Below, in pieces: positions 30,922-41,167 of a stretch of DNA of 52,226 nucleotides. Under the pieces are notes generated by a model. It was not told where the DNA came from, searched no databases, and saw only the letters and a list, made by a program, of their open reading frames with translations. Each line of letters begins with the position of its first letter. Positions within the stretch are counted from its first letter, which is position 1. The DNA comes from Oxalobacteraceae bacterium. Lineage in GTDB: Bacteria; Pseudomonadota; Gammaproteobacteria; Burkholderiales; Burkholderiaceae_D. The stretch lies in NCBI GenBank assembly GCA_027490255.1, contig JAIXYM010000026.1, forward strand, positions 1-52,226. Reading direction: 5' to 3'. The position numbers were made by a program, and so were the translations under genes.

Positions 30922-32598
30922 TTATTTTTTCGCAGGTGATGGCTCCATATCAAGCTTGATATCACCACCACCCGTATTGCCATCGAATGAGAATTCGGTA
31001 TTGGTCAGATCATCGAGGCTATCGCTGGACATATCGATGTTCAATTCAATTTGCTCCTTCATGTCTGTTTTGGCATCGACAGAAATCAGGGAGGGGAAGG
31101 CGATGATTAACGCCACCATCACGACTTGAATTCCCACGAAGGGAGCTGCACCCCAGTAGATATCACTGGTTTTGACTTCTTTGGGTGCGACCGAGCGCAG
31201 ATAAAACAGTGCAAAACCGAAAGGCGGATGCATGAACGAGGTTTGCATGTTCACCGATAACAGCACACCAAACCAGATCAGATCGATACCCAATTTGTCC
31301 GCAACAGGTCCTACCAGCGGCACCAAAATGAAGGCCAGCTCGAAGAAATCCAGAAAGAACGCCAGACCAAAGAACAGAATGTTCACGACGATCAGAAAGC
31401 CTACGGTACCACCCGGGAGCGAGGTCAGTAGATGTTCTACCCAAAGATCGCCGTTCACGCCGCGGAACACCAGCGAGAAAACACTGGAGCCGATCAGGAT
31501 GAATAGTACGAAGCAGGAAAGCCGCGTGGTGGAATTCATCGCCTGCTTGAGCAGATCGTTATTCAGACGCCGGTTCATCAACGCGAGGATCATGGCGCCG
31601 AGTGCACCCATGCCTCCGCCCTCGGTTGGAGTCGCGATACCGACGAAGATGGTTCCCAGCACCAGGAAAATCAGCGCCAGTGGTGGTACAAGCACCAGGA
31701 CGACTTTCTCTGCCAGTTTGGACAGCAGACCCAGCTTGAGTTTGCTGTTAAGTATGGCCAGCGAGTATGTCAGTAAAACAGTCACGACGCCGCTGTACAC
31801 GACAGCTTCATCAGCTTTCAGTGTGGGCTTGGTCACCAGATAAAACTTGTTGAACAACCATCCGGCAAGGATGCCAGCGCCAATGACTAAAAAGAGCGAT
31901 AGGATGCCGCTGCTGCCATCTTTTTCGCGAAGATTGCGCGCTTCAAGAGGAAGAGCAGGTAGCGCCTCCGGACGGATCAAGGATACCGCCAGCACATAGA
32001 GCGCGTACATCACTGTCAATAACAAGCCGGGCAGGAAGGCCGCCTGATACATGTCACCCACCGAGCGTCCCAGCTGGTCTGCCATGACAATCAGAACTAA
32101 TGATGGCGGGATGATTTGCGCCAACGTACCGGATGCTGCGATAACGCCTGAAGCGATCCGGCGGTCATAGCCATAGCGAAGCATGACGGGGAGTGAAATC
32201 AGTCCCATGGAGATCACTGAAGCCGCTACCACGCCGGTGGTCGCCGCTAAGAGTGCGCCGACAAAAATGACCGCGTAGGCAACGCCACCGCGCAGTGGTC
32301 CGAATAGCTGGCCTATGGTGTCAAGCAAATCCTCCGCCATTCCTGAGCGCTCGAGAATCAGGCCCATGAAGGTGAAGAATGGAATGGCCAGAAGGGTGTC
32401 GTTTGCCATGATGCCGAACAGGCGATTAGGCAGCGCCTGTAGTAACTCCGGCTTGAGAAGTCCCAGCTCGATACCGACCAGCCCGAACATCAAGCCGTTG
32501 GCGGCGAGCGAAAAAGCTACGGGGAAGCCCGATAGCAGGAATACAACCAATGCGGCGAACATGATAGGTGCCATGTTCGCAATCAGAAATTCAGTCAT
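30922..32598 (-). CDS. dctM: TRAP transporter large permease subunit (DctM/FcbT3-like)
   Basis: The 558-residue inner membrane protein is the ion-coupled transport subunit of a TRAP system. It is longer than the common 425-residue DctM, in keeping with the FcbT3 branch. Visible features are the first helices with G-F-P-V-A-F-S-L-A-A-N-G, P-F-F-T-F-M-G-L-I-L-E-R-S-G-M-A, A-A-T-T-G-V-V-A-A-S-V and T-P-T-E-G-G-G-M-G-A. An extra hydrophilic-plus-membrane insert lies near residues 210-290. The last 50 or so residues form an acidic tail rich in D, S, T and N, outside the membrane. It is 13 bases after dctQ on the same strand. Confidence 0.92.
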   Translation of the reverse strand: MTEFLIANMAPIMFAALVVFLLSGFPVAFSLAANGLMFGLVGIELGLLKPELLQALPNRLFGIMANDTLLAIPFFTFMGLILERSGMAEDLLDTIGQLFGPLRGGVAYAVIFVGALLAATTGVVAASVISMGLISLPVMLRYGYDRRIASGVIAASGTLAQIIPPSLVLIVMADQLGRSVGDMYQAAFLPGLLLTVMYALYVLAVSLIRPEALPALPLEARNLREKDGSSGILSLFLVIGAGILAGWLFNKFYLVTKPTLKADEAVVYSGVVTVLLTYSLAILNSKLKLGLLSKLAEKVVLVLVPPLALIFLVLGTIFVGIATPTEGGGMGALGAMILALMNRRLNNDLLKQAMNSTTRLSCFVLFILIGSSVFSLVFRGVNGDLWVEHLLTSLPGGTVGFLIVVNILFFGLAFFLDFFELAFILVPLVGPVADKLGIDLIWFGVLLSVNMQTSFMHPPFGFALFYLRSVAPKEVKTSDIYWGAAPFVGIQVVMVALIIAFPSLISVDAKTDMKEQIELNIDMSSDSLDDLTNTEFSFDGNTGGGDIKLDMEPSPAKK

Positions 32599-32611
32599 GA
32601 GGCGCCTCGAT

Positions 32612-33196
32612 TCAGTTCAGTTTATTAGCGGCTTTGATCGCCTCGATTTCTTCTGCAGGAGTCTTGCTCTGCTTCTCGAAAACGCTTGCATCGACTTGGC
32701 CCTTCAGAAATCCCACCCGCTTAATCAGCTCGGAGATGCCTTGTAGCGTCAGCAGCAGGAAACCAATCGGAATAAGAATTTTTGCAGGCCACACGATCAG
32801 TCCGCCGGCATTACTGGATACTTCCTGGTTGCGAACCGATTCCCACGCAAATGGCACGGCGAAGTAGAGAATCAGGAGAGTGGCAGGTAATAAAAAGAAA
32901 ATAAATCCGAAGACGTCAATCCAGACCTGCGTACGCTTTGAAAAGCGCCCCACGATGACATCAATGCGGACATGCTCGTTGCGGCGCAATGTGTACGATG
33001 CCGCTAGAAGAAAAATCGCCCCAAAAAGATACCATTGGATTTCCAGCCAGGCGTTGGAGCTGGTATTAAAGGTATATCGGACAATCGCATTACCGCTGCA
33101 GATTAGTACTGCAAGGAGCAGAGCCCAACTGATGCCGAGGCCGATTCTTTCGTTCAGCGCATCGATGTATTTCGATAGAGACAAGAGGAATGACAT
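32612..33196 (-). CDS. dctQ: TRAP transporter small permease subunit (DctQ/FcbT2-like)
   Basis: The 194-residue product has four predicted membrane helices and the DctQ hallmarks: an early N-A-I-V-R-Y-T-F-N, W-L-E-I-Q-W-Y-L-F-G, and N-E-H-V-R-I-D-V. In TRAP systems this subunit associates with the large permease and supports the binding-protein interaction. It is the first gene of the two-gene permease unit. The C-terminal 40 residues are charged and cytosolic. No binding-protein gene stands upstream on this strand; the nearest is the convergent one at 29595. Confidence 0.9.
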   Translation of the reverse strand: MSFLLSLSKYIDALNERIGLGISWALLLAVLICSGNAIVRYTFNTSSNAWLEIQWYLFGAIFLLAASYTLRRNEHVRIDVIVGRFSKRTQVWIDVFGFIFFLLPATLLILYFAVPFAWESVRNQEVSSNAGGLIVWPAKILIPIGFLLLTLQGISELIKRVGFLKGQVDASVFEKQSKTPAEEIEAIKAANKLN

Positions 33197-33570
33197 GGTC
33201 GTATTTCTTTCGCGAAAATTGACTTAAGGATCAGTAGCGAGATGTTTCCGTCATCACCGTAAATGTGTTGGGTGAAGACAGCGCGTCTGAACCGCTGATT
33301 TTTGATCCCCGGCGGCACACTCGTGAAGTGTTCGATCAATGGCTGTTGATTGCATCAGTATCTCCTTGATTTTTTGTTTTTCACTGCCGGGTTCGCCACG
33401 GCCATTCGTGCTCCCGAAATTTCAGAATCTGAAAAAAGGAGACGGCAAGCGCGACCGGAATTTAGCCGATTTTTGACTATGTCCCCGTAATGCTTTGCAG
33501 TAGTTTGCCTGTTACTTTACCGATTGGTTTAATTGTTAGTAGCTCCGACGTTTTATCACAACATTGCCAT
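33197..33570. promoter_or_regulatory. Intergenic region upstream of dctQ
   Basis: The 430-base gap between dctQ and argH holds the dctQ promoter region on the minus strand and, at its right end, the argH terminator. No gene is supported. The stretch near 33360-33420 is rich in T and C runs, and the ribosome site just before dctQ (GAAAGAAA) is weak. Confidence 0.35.
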
Positions 33571-33610
33571 AAAAAAAAAGCATCCGGGCCGTAAAAACCT
33601 CGAATGCTTT
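33571..33610 (-). terminator. Intrinsic terminator of argH
   Basis: On the minus strand AAAGCAT (33604-33610) pairs with ATGCTTT (33577-33583), with additional CG pairs inside, followed by a run of T residues (nine As at 33571-33579 on the plus strand). It begins 16 bases after the argH stop. Confidence 0.85.
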
Positions 33611-33626
33611 ATCTGGGCGCTACCGG

Positions 33627-35021
33627 TCAGGCTAGCAGGCTGCGAACCCGCTGGATTGCCATACGGACCTGTTCAGGGGCGGTTCCACCCACGTGATTAC
33701 GAGCCGCCACCGAGCCTTCCAGGGTCAGTACCTGGTGGACATCTGGGCCAATCAGCTCGGAGAACTGCCGAAGTTCCTCGGTCGACAGCTCAGCCAGGTC
33801 ACAGCCCCGCTGTTCGCAAGCGCGTACCGCATGGGCGACTGCCTCATGCGCATCCCGGAAGGGCAGCCCCTTCTTGACCAGATAATCGGCCAGGTCGGTG
33901 GCGGTCGCATAGCCTTGCAGTGCGGCCTGCCGCATCGCTTGGGGCTCGACCGTGATGCCTCCCGCCATATCGGCAAAAATTCTGAGGGTATCGATGACAG
34001 TGTCGACCGTATCGAACAGCGGTTCCTTGTCTTCCTGATTGTCCTTGTTGTAGGCGAGCGGCTGAGCTTTCATCAGTGTCAGCAAGGCCACCAGATGGCC
34101 GTTGACGCGGCCGGTTTTGCCGCGCGCCAGTTCGGGGACATCCGGATTTTTTTTCTGCGGCATGATCGACGAACCGGTACAGAAACGGTCGGCGATATCA
34201 ATGAAACCGATACGGGGACTCATCCAGATCACCAGCTCTTCCGACAGACGTGAAATATGCGTCATGATCAGCGCTGAGGCTGCGCAGAATTCAATCGCAA
34301 AATCACGATCGGATACGGCATCGAGCGAGTTATGGCAGACATCTTCAAAACCTAGTGTTTTTGCGACGCGTTCACGATCGATAGGGAAGGTCGTGCCTGC
34401 CAGTGCCGCCGAGCCCAGCGGCAGTCGGTTGACCCGTTTGCGGCAGTCCGTCATGCGCTCGGCATCGCGACCGAACATTTCCACATAAGCCAGCATGTGA
34501 TGGCCAAAGGTCACCGGCTGCGCTACCTGCATATGTGTGAAGCCAGGCAGGATCGTTTCCGCATTTTTCTCTGCCAGATCAACCAAGGCCATACGCAGCG
34601 CGCGTAGCAGCACTGAGATATCGTCAATTGCAGCGCGCAGATAAAGACGAATGTCCGTTGCCACCTGATCATTGCGCGAGCGGCCGGTATGCAGCCGCTT
34701 GCCCGCATCGCCAACCAGCTCGGTGAGGCGCTTTTCAATATTGAGGTGTACATCTTCCAGATCAAGCAGCCATTCGAATTTGCCCTCGGCAATTTCAGCT
34801 TGTATCTGAGCCATACCGCGTTGGATATCCGCATAATCCTGCGCGCTGATGATTTTCTGGTGCGCCAGCATTTCTGCGTGTGCCAATGAACCCTGAATGT
34901 CAACGCTTGCCAGACGATGATCAAAGAACACCGATGCCGTATAGCGCTTGACTAGATCCGAGACGGGCTCGGAGAATCGTGCGGACCAAGCTTCGCTCTT
35001 TTTGGAAAACTGTTCGTTCAT
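33627..35021 (-). CDS. argH: Argininosuccinate lyase
   Basis: The 464-residue product is ArgH, which cleaves argininosuccinate to arginine and fumarate in the last step of arginine synthesis. It has [10 protein letters not shown] (residues 111-120), F-T-H-M-Q-V-A-Q-P (161-169) and the family signature [12 protein letters not shown] (283-294) with the flexible-loop serine. Length is normal. It is followed by its own terminator and lies 78 bases after ppc on the same strand. Arrangement beside ppc and the hem genes is shared with other betaproteobacteria. Confidence 0.96.
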   Translation of the reverse strand: MNEQFSKKSEAWSARFSEPVSDLVKRYTASVFFDHRLASVDIQGSLAHAEMLAHQKIISAQDYADIQRGMAQIQAEIAEGKFEWLLDLEDVHLNIEKRLTELVGDAGKRLHTGRSRNDQVATDIRLYLRAAIDDISVLLRALRMALVDLAEKNAETILPGFTHMQVAQPVTFGHHMLAYVEMFGRDAERMTDCRKRVNRLPLGSAALAGTTFPIDRERVAKTLGFEDVCHNSLDAVSDRDFAIEFCAASALIMTHISRLSEELVIWMSPRIGFIDIADRFCTGSSIMPQKKNPDVPELARGKTGRVNGHLVALLTLMKAQPLAYNKDNQEDKEPLFDTVDTVIDTLRIFADMAGGITVEPQAMRQAALQGYATATDLADYLVKKGLPFRDAHEAVAHAVRACEQRGCDLAELSTEELRQFSELIGPDVHQVLTLEGSVAARNHVGGTAPEQVRMAIQRVRSLLA

Positions 35022-35099
35022 ATGTAAGTCTTTTATTTGGCGTTCAGCGTGCGCCGATTATAGAGTAAGGCTTGCCTTGATTTGTTTTGATCGAAAGCC

Positions 35100-37922
35100 T
35101 TAACCTGTATTGCGCAAGCCTGCTGCGATACCGTTAATGGACAAATGAATGCCGCGATGCACACGAATATCCGGTTCTCTGTCTTGTTCTTTCCAGCTGC
35201 GATGACGTTTAATCAGCTCTACCTGCAAGTGGTTGAGTGGATCGAGATAAGCAAAGCGGTTCTTGATGGAGCGCGCCAACGTCGGATTATTTGCCAGACG
35301 TTCGCGCGATCCGGTGATCATCGCCAAGGATTCGGTAACCAACTCATGCTCTGCAACGATGCGCTTGAAGATCGCATTACGCAGTTTTTTGTCAGGCACC
35401 AGACTCGCGTAACGCGAGGCAACGGCAAGATCTGTTTTGGCCAACACCATATCCATGTTCGATAGCAGGGTAGAGAAGAAGGGCCACTCTTTCAGCATCG
35501 CACGCAGTAGTGTGATTTTTTTTGTGCGCGATTTGTCGTCCCCCAGCCAGGCATGAACAGCGCTGCCAAAGCCATACCATCCCGGTAACAGCAGACGACA
35601 TTGCCCCCATGAAAATCCCCAAGGAATAGCGCGCAGATCTTCAATCCGGCGCGTCGATTTACGGGATGCTGGCCGAGATCCGATATTGAGTTCTGCTATC
35701 TCAGCAATGGGCGTGGCGGCAAAAAAGTAATCCGTGAAGCCCGGCGTTTCATACACCAGATTGCGGTAGGCTTGGTAAGCGTGAGCAGAGAGTTGCCCCA
35801 TGATGTCTTCAAACTCGGCAAGTCGGCGGGTGTACTTAACGTCAGTTTTTCCGGGTGTCAGGCTCGCTTCCATGACGGCGGCGACCACCAGTTCCAGATT
35901 TCGACGTCCGATTTCGGGATTGGAAAATTTTGACGCAATAATTTCGCCCTGTTCGGTCAGACGAAACTGGCCATTCACCGTACCTGCTGGTTGCGCGAGA
36001 ATCGCCTCATGACTTGGGCCGCCACCGCGACCTACGGTACCGCCGCGACCGTGGAACAGGCGCAGCTTCACATCGTGCTTCTCAAATACCTCAACCAGCC
36101 CCACCTCTGCTTTGTACAGTTCCCAGTTTGAGGTCAGAAAGCCGCCATCCTTATTCGAGTCTGAATAGCCCAGCATGACTTCCTGTAAATCACCTTGACG
36201 ACTAACCAGTGCACGTATGCGTGGAATCGAGAGCATTCCATCCATAATCACGGGCGCATTTTGCAGATCGGGGATAGTTTCGAACAAGGGGATGACCATC
36301 AACTCAGCTTCAGCGGTGGCGCTACCATCACCGATACGCAGCAGCCCGGTTTCTTTTTGCAGCAGGAATACCTCAAGCAAATCGGAGACAGTTTCGGTGT
36401 GAGAGATGATGTAGTTGCGTATCGCGCGTTGCCCGAATTGCTCGCGTACGGTTTTCGCCATCCGTATCACGCTCAGTTCCGAATTCGTTTCATACGAATA
36501 ATTGAGGTAGGGCGAGTACAGCAGTCGAGGCTGTGCCAGTTCGGCTAGCAGCAAGGTACGTTTTTCTTCTTCGTTCAGGGCGGCATAGTCAGCCACTACA
36601 CCTGCGGCACGAAATAGCTCTGATAGCACGCGCTCATGAACATCCGAGCTCTGACGCATATCCAGCGTTGCGAGATGAAACCCGAATATCTCGGCAGCAC
36701 GTCGCAAAGTGTCAAGCCGCGGACGGGTCAGTGGCAGGCCATGATTGGCCCGCAATGACGCAGCAATCACATTCAGATCGGCAATGAAACCGGCGGCATC
36801 CTCGTACGCTTCCTGCGAACCGACTTCCTGACGCAAAATATTCTGTACACCGAGTTTGCGTGCCGTGGCCGCCAGACGTGCATACACCGTTATCAGCGCG
36901 CGACGGTAAGGCTCATCGGTGCGATGCGGTGACTGATCCGGTGAGGCGTCTGCCATGGCCTGCAGTTCAGTACTGACCGAGACCAGCAGCGTGGAGATCG
37001 ACAACTCGGCACCCAGCGCGTGTACTTCTTCCAGATAAAAATCCAGAATCGTTGTTGACTGGCGCGACATGGCGCGCGTCATTGTCGATGCATTCACATT
37101 GGGATTGCCGTCGCGATCACCGCCGATCCAGCTGCCCATTTGCAAAAAAGGTGGCAGTGGGTGCCGGCGGCTATGCGGGTATTGCGTGGTGATTTCCGAT
37201 TCGATGTCGTCCATCAGGCCGGGCAGTTCACGCAAAAAAGTGATCCGATAAAACGAGAGTGCATTTTCAATCTCGTCATCGACCGTGAGCTTCGAGTAGC
37301 GCAGCATCCGCGTCTGCCAGAGTTTGGCGACCTCGGCGTGCAGCAACTCCGTGTTGCGATTTTTTTCTCCTGCGGTCATCGGCAGATCGCGCGCAGCGAG
37401 CAGTCTCGCAACTTCTCGGCCTGCATCCAGAATACTTTTGCGTTGCACTTCCGTGGGATGGGCGGTCAGCACCGGCGAGATCAGCGCATCCGCGAAGAAC
37501 GACTGAACTGCCTTGCCAGATACGCCAGCCGTATCGAGCTTGTGCAGTGTTGCTGCGATGCTGCCGGCCTGTGGTGCCGAGCCAGCCAACAAATAGGCGC
37601 GTCGCCGTCTATTGTGATGCTGGTCTTCAGCGATATTGGCGAGATGAGAAAAATAAGAAAAAGCGCGAACGACCGCATTGGTCTGGTCGCGTGTCAGTTT
37701 TTTCAGTAGCCGGTCGAGATCAGCACCGGCCTGCGGGTCGGATTCGCGCCGGAACCTCACGGCGGTCTGGCGTATCGTCTCGACAATCTCGAAAACTGTT
37801 TCACCTTCCTGCTGTCGAATCACCTCCCCAAGCAGCCGGCCGAGTAGCCGAATGTCTTCCTTCAGCGGCGCGTCCTTGTCGGTAGCTCGGTTGGTGCGTA
37901 GTGGGAGTTTTTGGGTAGGCAT
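35100..37922 (-). CDS. ppc: Phosphoenolpyruvate carboxylase
   Basis: The 940-residue product is PEP carboxylase, which forms oxaloacetate from PEP and bicarbonate to refill the TCA cycle. The catalytic histidine motif L-T-A-H155-P-T-E, G-G-D-R-D-G-N-P, Y-S-D-S-N-K-D-G-G and the glycine loop F-H-G-R-G-G-T-V-G-R-G-G-G-P are all present. The C terminus ends L-R-N-T-G, near the usual Q-N-T-G that enters the active site. Length fits the bacterial form. It is divergent from hemC, with about 150 bases for both promoters. Confidence 0.96.
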   Translation of the reverse strand: MPTQKLPLRTNRATDKDAPLKEDIRLLGRLLGEVIRQQEGETVFEIVETIRQTAVRFRRESDPQAGADLDRLLKKLTRDQTNAVVRAFSYFSHLANIAEDQHHNRRRRAYLLAGSAPQAGSIAATLHKLDTAGVSGKAVQSFFADALISPVLTAHPTEVQRKSILDAGREVARLLAARDLPMTAGEKNRNTELLHAEVAKLWQTRMLRYSKLTVDDEIENALSFYRITFLRELPGLMDDIESEITTQYPHSRRHPLPPFLQMGSWIGGDRDGNPNVNASTMTRAMSRQSTTILDFYLEEVHALGAELSISTLLVSVSTELQAMADASPDQSPHRTDEPYRRALITVYARLAATARKLGVQNILRQEVGSQEAYEDAAGFIADLNVIAASLRANHGLPLTRPRLDTLRRAAEIFGFHLATLDMRQSSDVHERVLSELFRAAGVVADYAALNEEEKRTLLLAELAQPRLLYSPYLNYSYETNSELSVIRMAKTVREQFGQRAIRNYIISHTETVSDLLEVFLLQKETGLLRIGDGSATAEAELMVIPLFETIPDLQNAPVIMDGMLSIPRIRALVSRQGDLQEVMLGYSDSNKDGGFLTSNWELYKAEVGLVEVFEKHDVKLRLFHGRGGTVGRGGGPSHEAILAQPAGTVNGQFRLTEQGEIIASKFSNPEIGRRNLELVVAAVMEASLTPGKTDVKYTRRLAEFEDIMGQLSAHAYQAYRNLVYETPGFTDYFFAATPIAEIAELNIGSRPASRKSTRRIEDLRAIPWGFSWGQCRLLLPGWYGFGSAVHAWLGDDKSRTKKITLLRAMLKEWPFFSTLLSNMDMVLAKTDLAVASRYASLVPDKKLRNAIFKRIVAEHELVTESLAMITGSRERLANNPTLARSIKNRFAYLDPLNHLQVELIKRHRSWKEQDREPDIRVHRGIHLSINGIAAGLRNTG

Positions 37923-38071
37923 GGAGAGATGATGGTCTGCGTGGGTGGTTCAGGGGTGGTGCGCATGTTAGAATCCGCCGAATTTTCAGCGGTGATTAAA
38001 CCAGACTAGACAGACTAAACGGGCTAAACGGACCACAGGTTCAACACTGTGCCCAATTCAGAGAGGCTGTA

Positions 38072-39013
38072 TTGAACGCATCATTTTCCGGAAAACTGGT
38101 CATCGCCTCGCGGGAGAGCCGGCTCGCCATGTGGCAGGCTGAACACGTTCGCGCGCGACTCCTCGAATTATATCCTCACAGCACCGTAGAAATTCTTGGG
38201 ATGACCACTCGTGGCGACCAGATTCTTGATCGTACGCTCTCCAAGGTCGGCGGCAAGGGACTCTTCGTCAAAGAGCTGGAGGTCGCCATGCAAAATGGTG
38301 AGGCCGATCTGGCCGTGCACTCCCTGAAGGACGTGCCGATGGAACTGCCGGACGGCTTCGAGCTTGCCGCCATTCTTGAGCGTGAAGATGCGCGCGATGC
38401 TTTTGTCTCGAACGACTACGCTCGTCTGGCGGATCTCCCGGATGGCGCTATTGTTGGCACCAGCAGTCTGCGCCGCCAAGCACTGATTGCCGCCCGCTAT
38501 CCCAAACTCGTGATCCACCCGTTACGCGGCAACCTCGACACGCGCTTGGGCAAACTGGACAAGGGCGAGTATGCCGCCATCATCCTCGCTGCGGCTGGTT
38601 TGAAGCGGCTGGGCATGGCCTCGCGCATCCGCTCCGTGATTGAGCCTGAAGACAGCCTGCCCGCACCGGGTCAGGGTGCGATGGCCATTGAAATTCCTGC
38701 CGGCCGTGAAGATCTTCGTCAATTGCTGGCGCCGCTGAATCATCCCGATACCGCACATGCAGTACGCGCAGAAAGAACCTTGTCCCTCACCTTCGGCGGC
38801 AGTTGCCAGATTCCCCTGGCCGCTTTCGCCACGGTCGACGGTAGCGGTATGCATCTGCGGGCCATGGTGGCAACACCCGATGGCAAACGCATTGCCCGCG
38901 CCGAAATCAACGGCGAGGCGACAGCACCGGAAGCGCTGGGTCGGCAGATTGCTAGTCTGCTCGAGGCACAAGACGCGCGTTCCATTCTTGCCGAGTGCAA
39001 AACTGACGAGTAA
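38072..39013 (+). CDS. hemC: Hydroxymethylbilane synthase (porphobilinogen deaminase)
   Basis: The 313-residue product joins four porphobilinogen units into hydroxymethylbilane. The catalytic aspartate lies in H-S-L-K-D-V-P, the arginine-rich G-T-S-S-L-R-R-Q is present, and C245 in G-G-S-C-Q-I-P-L-A holds the dipyrromethane cofactor. The start is a TTG codon at 38072, with GAGAGG five bases upstream; no in-frame ATG or GTG stands upstream nearby, so a TTG start seems real. It leads the hemC-hemD-hemX-hemY set. Confidence 0.95.
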   Translation: MNASFSGKLVIASRESRLAMWQAEHVRARLLELYPHSTVEILGMTTRGDQILDRTLSKVGGKGLFVKELEVAMQNGEADLAVHSLKDVPMELPDGFELAAILEREDARDAFVSNDYARLADLPDGAIVGTSSLRRQALIAARYPKLVIHPLRGNLDTRLGKLDKGEYAAIILAAAGLKRLGMASRIRSVIEPEDSLPAPGQGAMAIEIPAGREDLRQLLAPLNHPDTAHAVRAERTLSLTFGGSCQIPLAAFATVDGSGMHLRAMVATPDGKRIARAEINGEATAPEALGRQIASLLEAQDARSILAECKTDE

Positions 39014-39135
39014 GTTCGGATCGTTTCAGGATCTCGGACAAGTGCTTGTCAATCAGGCATTGGGCCGTATTTGAGCAATACCTGATTTGCGGCGTCGACC
39101 ACGATGCCGGACCCTTCCCTTTGCAGGTGGCTTTC

Positions 39136-39915
39136 ATGCAGCAAACCGACAGGCCCGTCGCCATTACTCGACCGTTTGCTCAGGCGGAGCCACTGGTGGC
39201 GCGGCTGAGGGCGTTGGGCATTGATGCACGGATTTTTCCATTGCTGGACATACAGCCTTTGGCCGACACTCGAGAACTGCGAGCGGTTTTGGAGCGGCTA
39301 CCCGAATACGAGATGGTCGCCTTCGTCAGTCCGAATGCGATTGATGCTGCTTTTGAACATATCAATCACTGGCCTGCGGCGGTCACCGCTGCTGTGGTGG
39401 GAGAGGGCAGCCGACTGGCGCTGGCTCAGCATGGCCTGACGCCGGACCGCGCCAATATCGTGAGCCCCATCAATCTGCAGCGTACCGATTCCGAGACGCT
39501 GCTGGAAGTGCTTGATCTGCCTGCACTCGCGGGTAAAAAAGTTCTCATCATTCGTGCCGAGACGGGTCGAGAATTGCTTGCCGACCGCTTGCGCGAAGCG
39601 GGAATTCAAGTCGAACAAGTGGCGGCTTATCGGCGCGGCCCACCCGAAATTAACGATGTCCGCACGTCCCAGCTACTGGATTTGCTCGCCAGCGGTAGCG
39701 ACTGGGTCATTACCAGTTCAGAAGCGCTGCGCTACCTGAAGGAAATGACGCTGGAGGTAGCCGATGCCCAAGCTTGGGCACGTTTGCAGATGAGTATGCT
39801 CATCGTTCCGCATGAGCGAATCGCGCTGACGGCAGAAGAACTCGGATTTCAACGACTCTTACGTACAGGATCAGGCGACGAAGCCCTGTTTGCCGCGATA
39901 CAATCTCGCCCATGA
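39136..39915 (+). CDS. hemD: Uroporphyrinogen-III synthase
   Basis: The 259-residue product matches HemD, which inverts ring D and closes hydroxymethylbilane to uroporphyrinogen III. Sequence is weakly conserved in this family; visible marks are I-T-R-P-x-A-Q near the start, V-A-F-V-S-P-N-A-I, V-V-G-E-G-S and the late W-V-I-T-S-S-E-A-L. I chose the ATG at 39136, preceded by AGGTGG, in preference to a longer frame from 39046, because it starts directly before the first conserved strand. It overlaps hemX by four bases (ATGA). Confidence 0.92.
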   Translation: MQQTDRPVAITRPFAQAEPLVARLRALGIDARIFPLLDIQPLADTRELRAVLERLPEYEMVAFVSPNAIDAAFEHINHWPAAVTAAVVGEGSRLALAQHGLTPDRANIVSPINLQRTDSETLLEVLDLPALAGKKVLIIRAETGRELLADRLREAGIQVEQVAAYRRGPPEINDVRTSQLLDLLASGSDWVITSSEALRYLKEMTLEVADAQAWARLQMSMLIVPHERIALTAEELGFQRLLRTGSGDEALFAAIQSRP

Positions 39916-41150
39916 GTGAACATCCCGACAAACCATTGGTGAGCGCATCGACCGACGCCTCCGCGGCCGAACCCGCAGCCGCCCCTGCGGGAGCGTCTTC
40001 GGCGACATCATCTGCGACATCATCGCCGGCGGCTCCTTCGGAATCGTCGGCGGAGGCTGACGCACTCAGGGCAGCGTCGTCGGAGCGCTGGCAATTGCCC
40101 GGCATCCTGCTCCAGCCTGAATTCCGACTCAAAGCCGTGATTGGCGTACTTGCTTTGCTGCTGGCACTGCAATGGTGGAATGCGCGTACGGATGTGACTG
40201 ACCTTCGCCGTGAAGTCGCTCAGCGGCTACAGAGTGGAGAACAAACGAACAGTCAGACCAAGCTGATTGCCAGCCGTGTTGATGATGAACTCAAGGTATT
40301 ACAGGGCAAGGTGGCTGTGCTCGATGCAAAGCAGATCGAGTCGCAAGGTCAGCAGCTGGCACTGGAGCAGCTCTATCAGGACCTTGCCAAAAACCGGGAT
40401 GATTGGGCACTGGCAGAGATTGAGCAGGTGCTCTCGACCGCCAGCCAGCAGCTGCAACTGGCCGGGAATATTCGCGGTGCTCTGATTGCCCTGCAAAATG
40501 CAGATGCCCGTCTGTCACGGGCTGATCGGCCGCAGTTCATTGCGATTCGCCGAGCCATTACCCGAGATATCGACAATCTCAAAAGCCTGCCCAATGTGGA
40601 TCTGACCGGTATCGCACTGCGTCTCGATACATTGGTTGGCGAGATAGACGACATGCCTTTGCTCTCGGACGAAAAGCCCGCCGTGCTCGCACCTCCGCCC
40701 AAGACGCGCCTTGCGGCTTCACCGTCATCGGGTGCTGCGGGGTCGGTGGCAGCGGTCGCTCAAGATTGGCGAAGCGCATGGTTGGAGTACTGGCATCGTT
40801 GGACCAGCGATTTGTGGCACGACATTCGGGATCTGGTGCGCGTACGCACGGTGAGTTCACCGGAGGCACTGCTACTCTCACCGGGTGAGGCGTTTTTCGC
40901 GCGCGAGAACCTGAAGCTGCGTTTGCTCAACGCCCGTCTTGCGCTGCTCTCTCGCAACGATGCAGCTTTTCGAAGTGATCTGATCGAAGCCGATCGCGCA
41001 CTCGCGCGCTACTTCGACACGCGTGCGCGCCAGACGAAGGCTGGTCGTGAGCAGATACGGCAGTTGCAGGAGAGCGTACTCAACATCGAGATGCCTACCC
41101 TGTCGCATAGTCTGAATGCCGTGCGTCAGTCACGGTCCACCAGACCCTGA
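39912..41150 (+). CDS. hemX: HemX, membrane protein of the haem biosynthesis operon
   Basis: The 412-residue product matches the proteobacterial HemX family, sometimes named as a uroporphyrinogen-III methyltransferase but lacking methyltransferase motifs. A low-complexity Ala/Ser/Pro/Glu-rich cytosolic N terminus (about residues 1-65) precedes one membrane helix (about 75-93). The periplasmic remainder is helical, with a coiled-coil segment and an E-N-L-K-L-R-L-L-N-A-R-L-A-L motif near residue 335. It is between hemD and hemY, the usual order. Its molecular role is not settled. Confidence 0.9.
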   Translation: MSEHPDKPLVSASTDASAAEPAAAPAGASSATSSATSSPAAPSESSAEADALRAASSERWQLPGILLQPEFRLKAVIGVLALLLALQWWNARTDVTDLRREVAQRLQSGEQTNSQTKLIASRVDDELKVLQGKVAVLDAKQIESQGQQLALEQLYQDLAKNRDDWALAEIEQVLSTASQQLQLAGNIRGALIALQNADARLSRADRPQFIAIRRAITRDIDNLKSLPNVDLTGIALRLDTLVGEIDDMPLLSDEKPAVLAPPPKTRLAASPSSGAAGSVAAVAQDWRSAWLEYWHRWTSDLWHDIRDLVRVRTVSSPEALLLSPGEAFFARENLKLRLLNARLALLSRNDAAFRSDLIEADRALARYFDTRARQTKAGREQIRQLQESVLNIEMPTLSHSLNAVRQSRSTRP

Positions 41151-41167
41151 CCTAGAGCGCGCCAATT

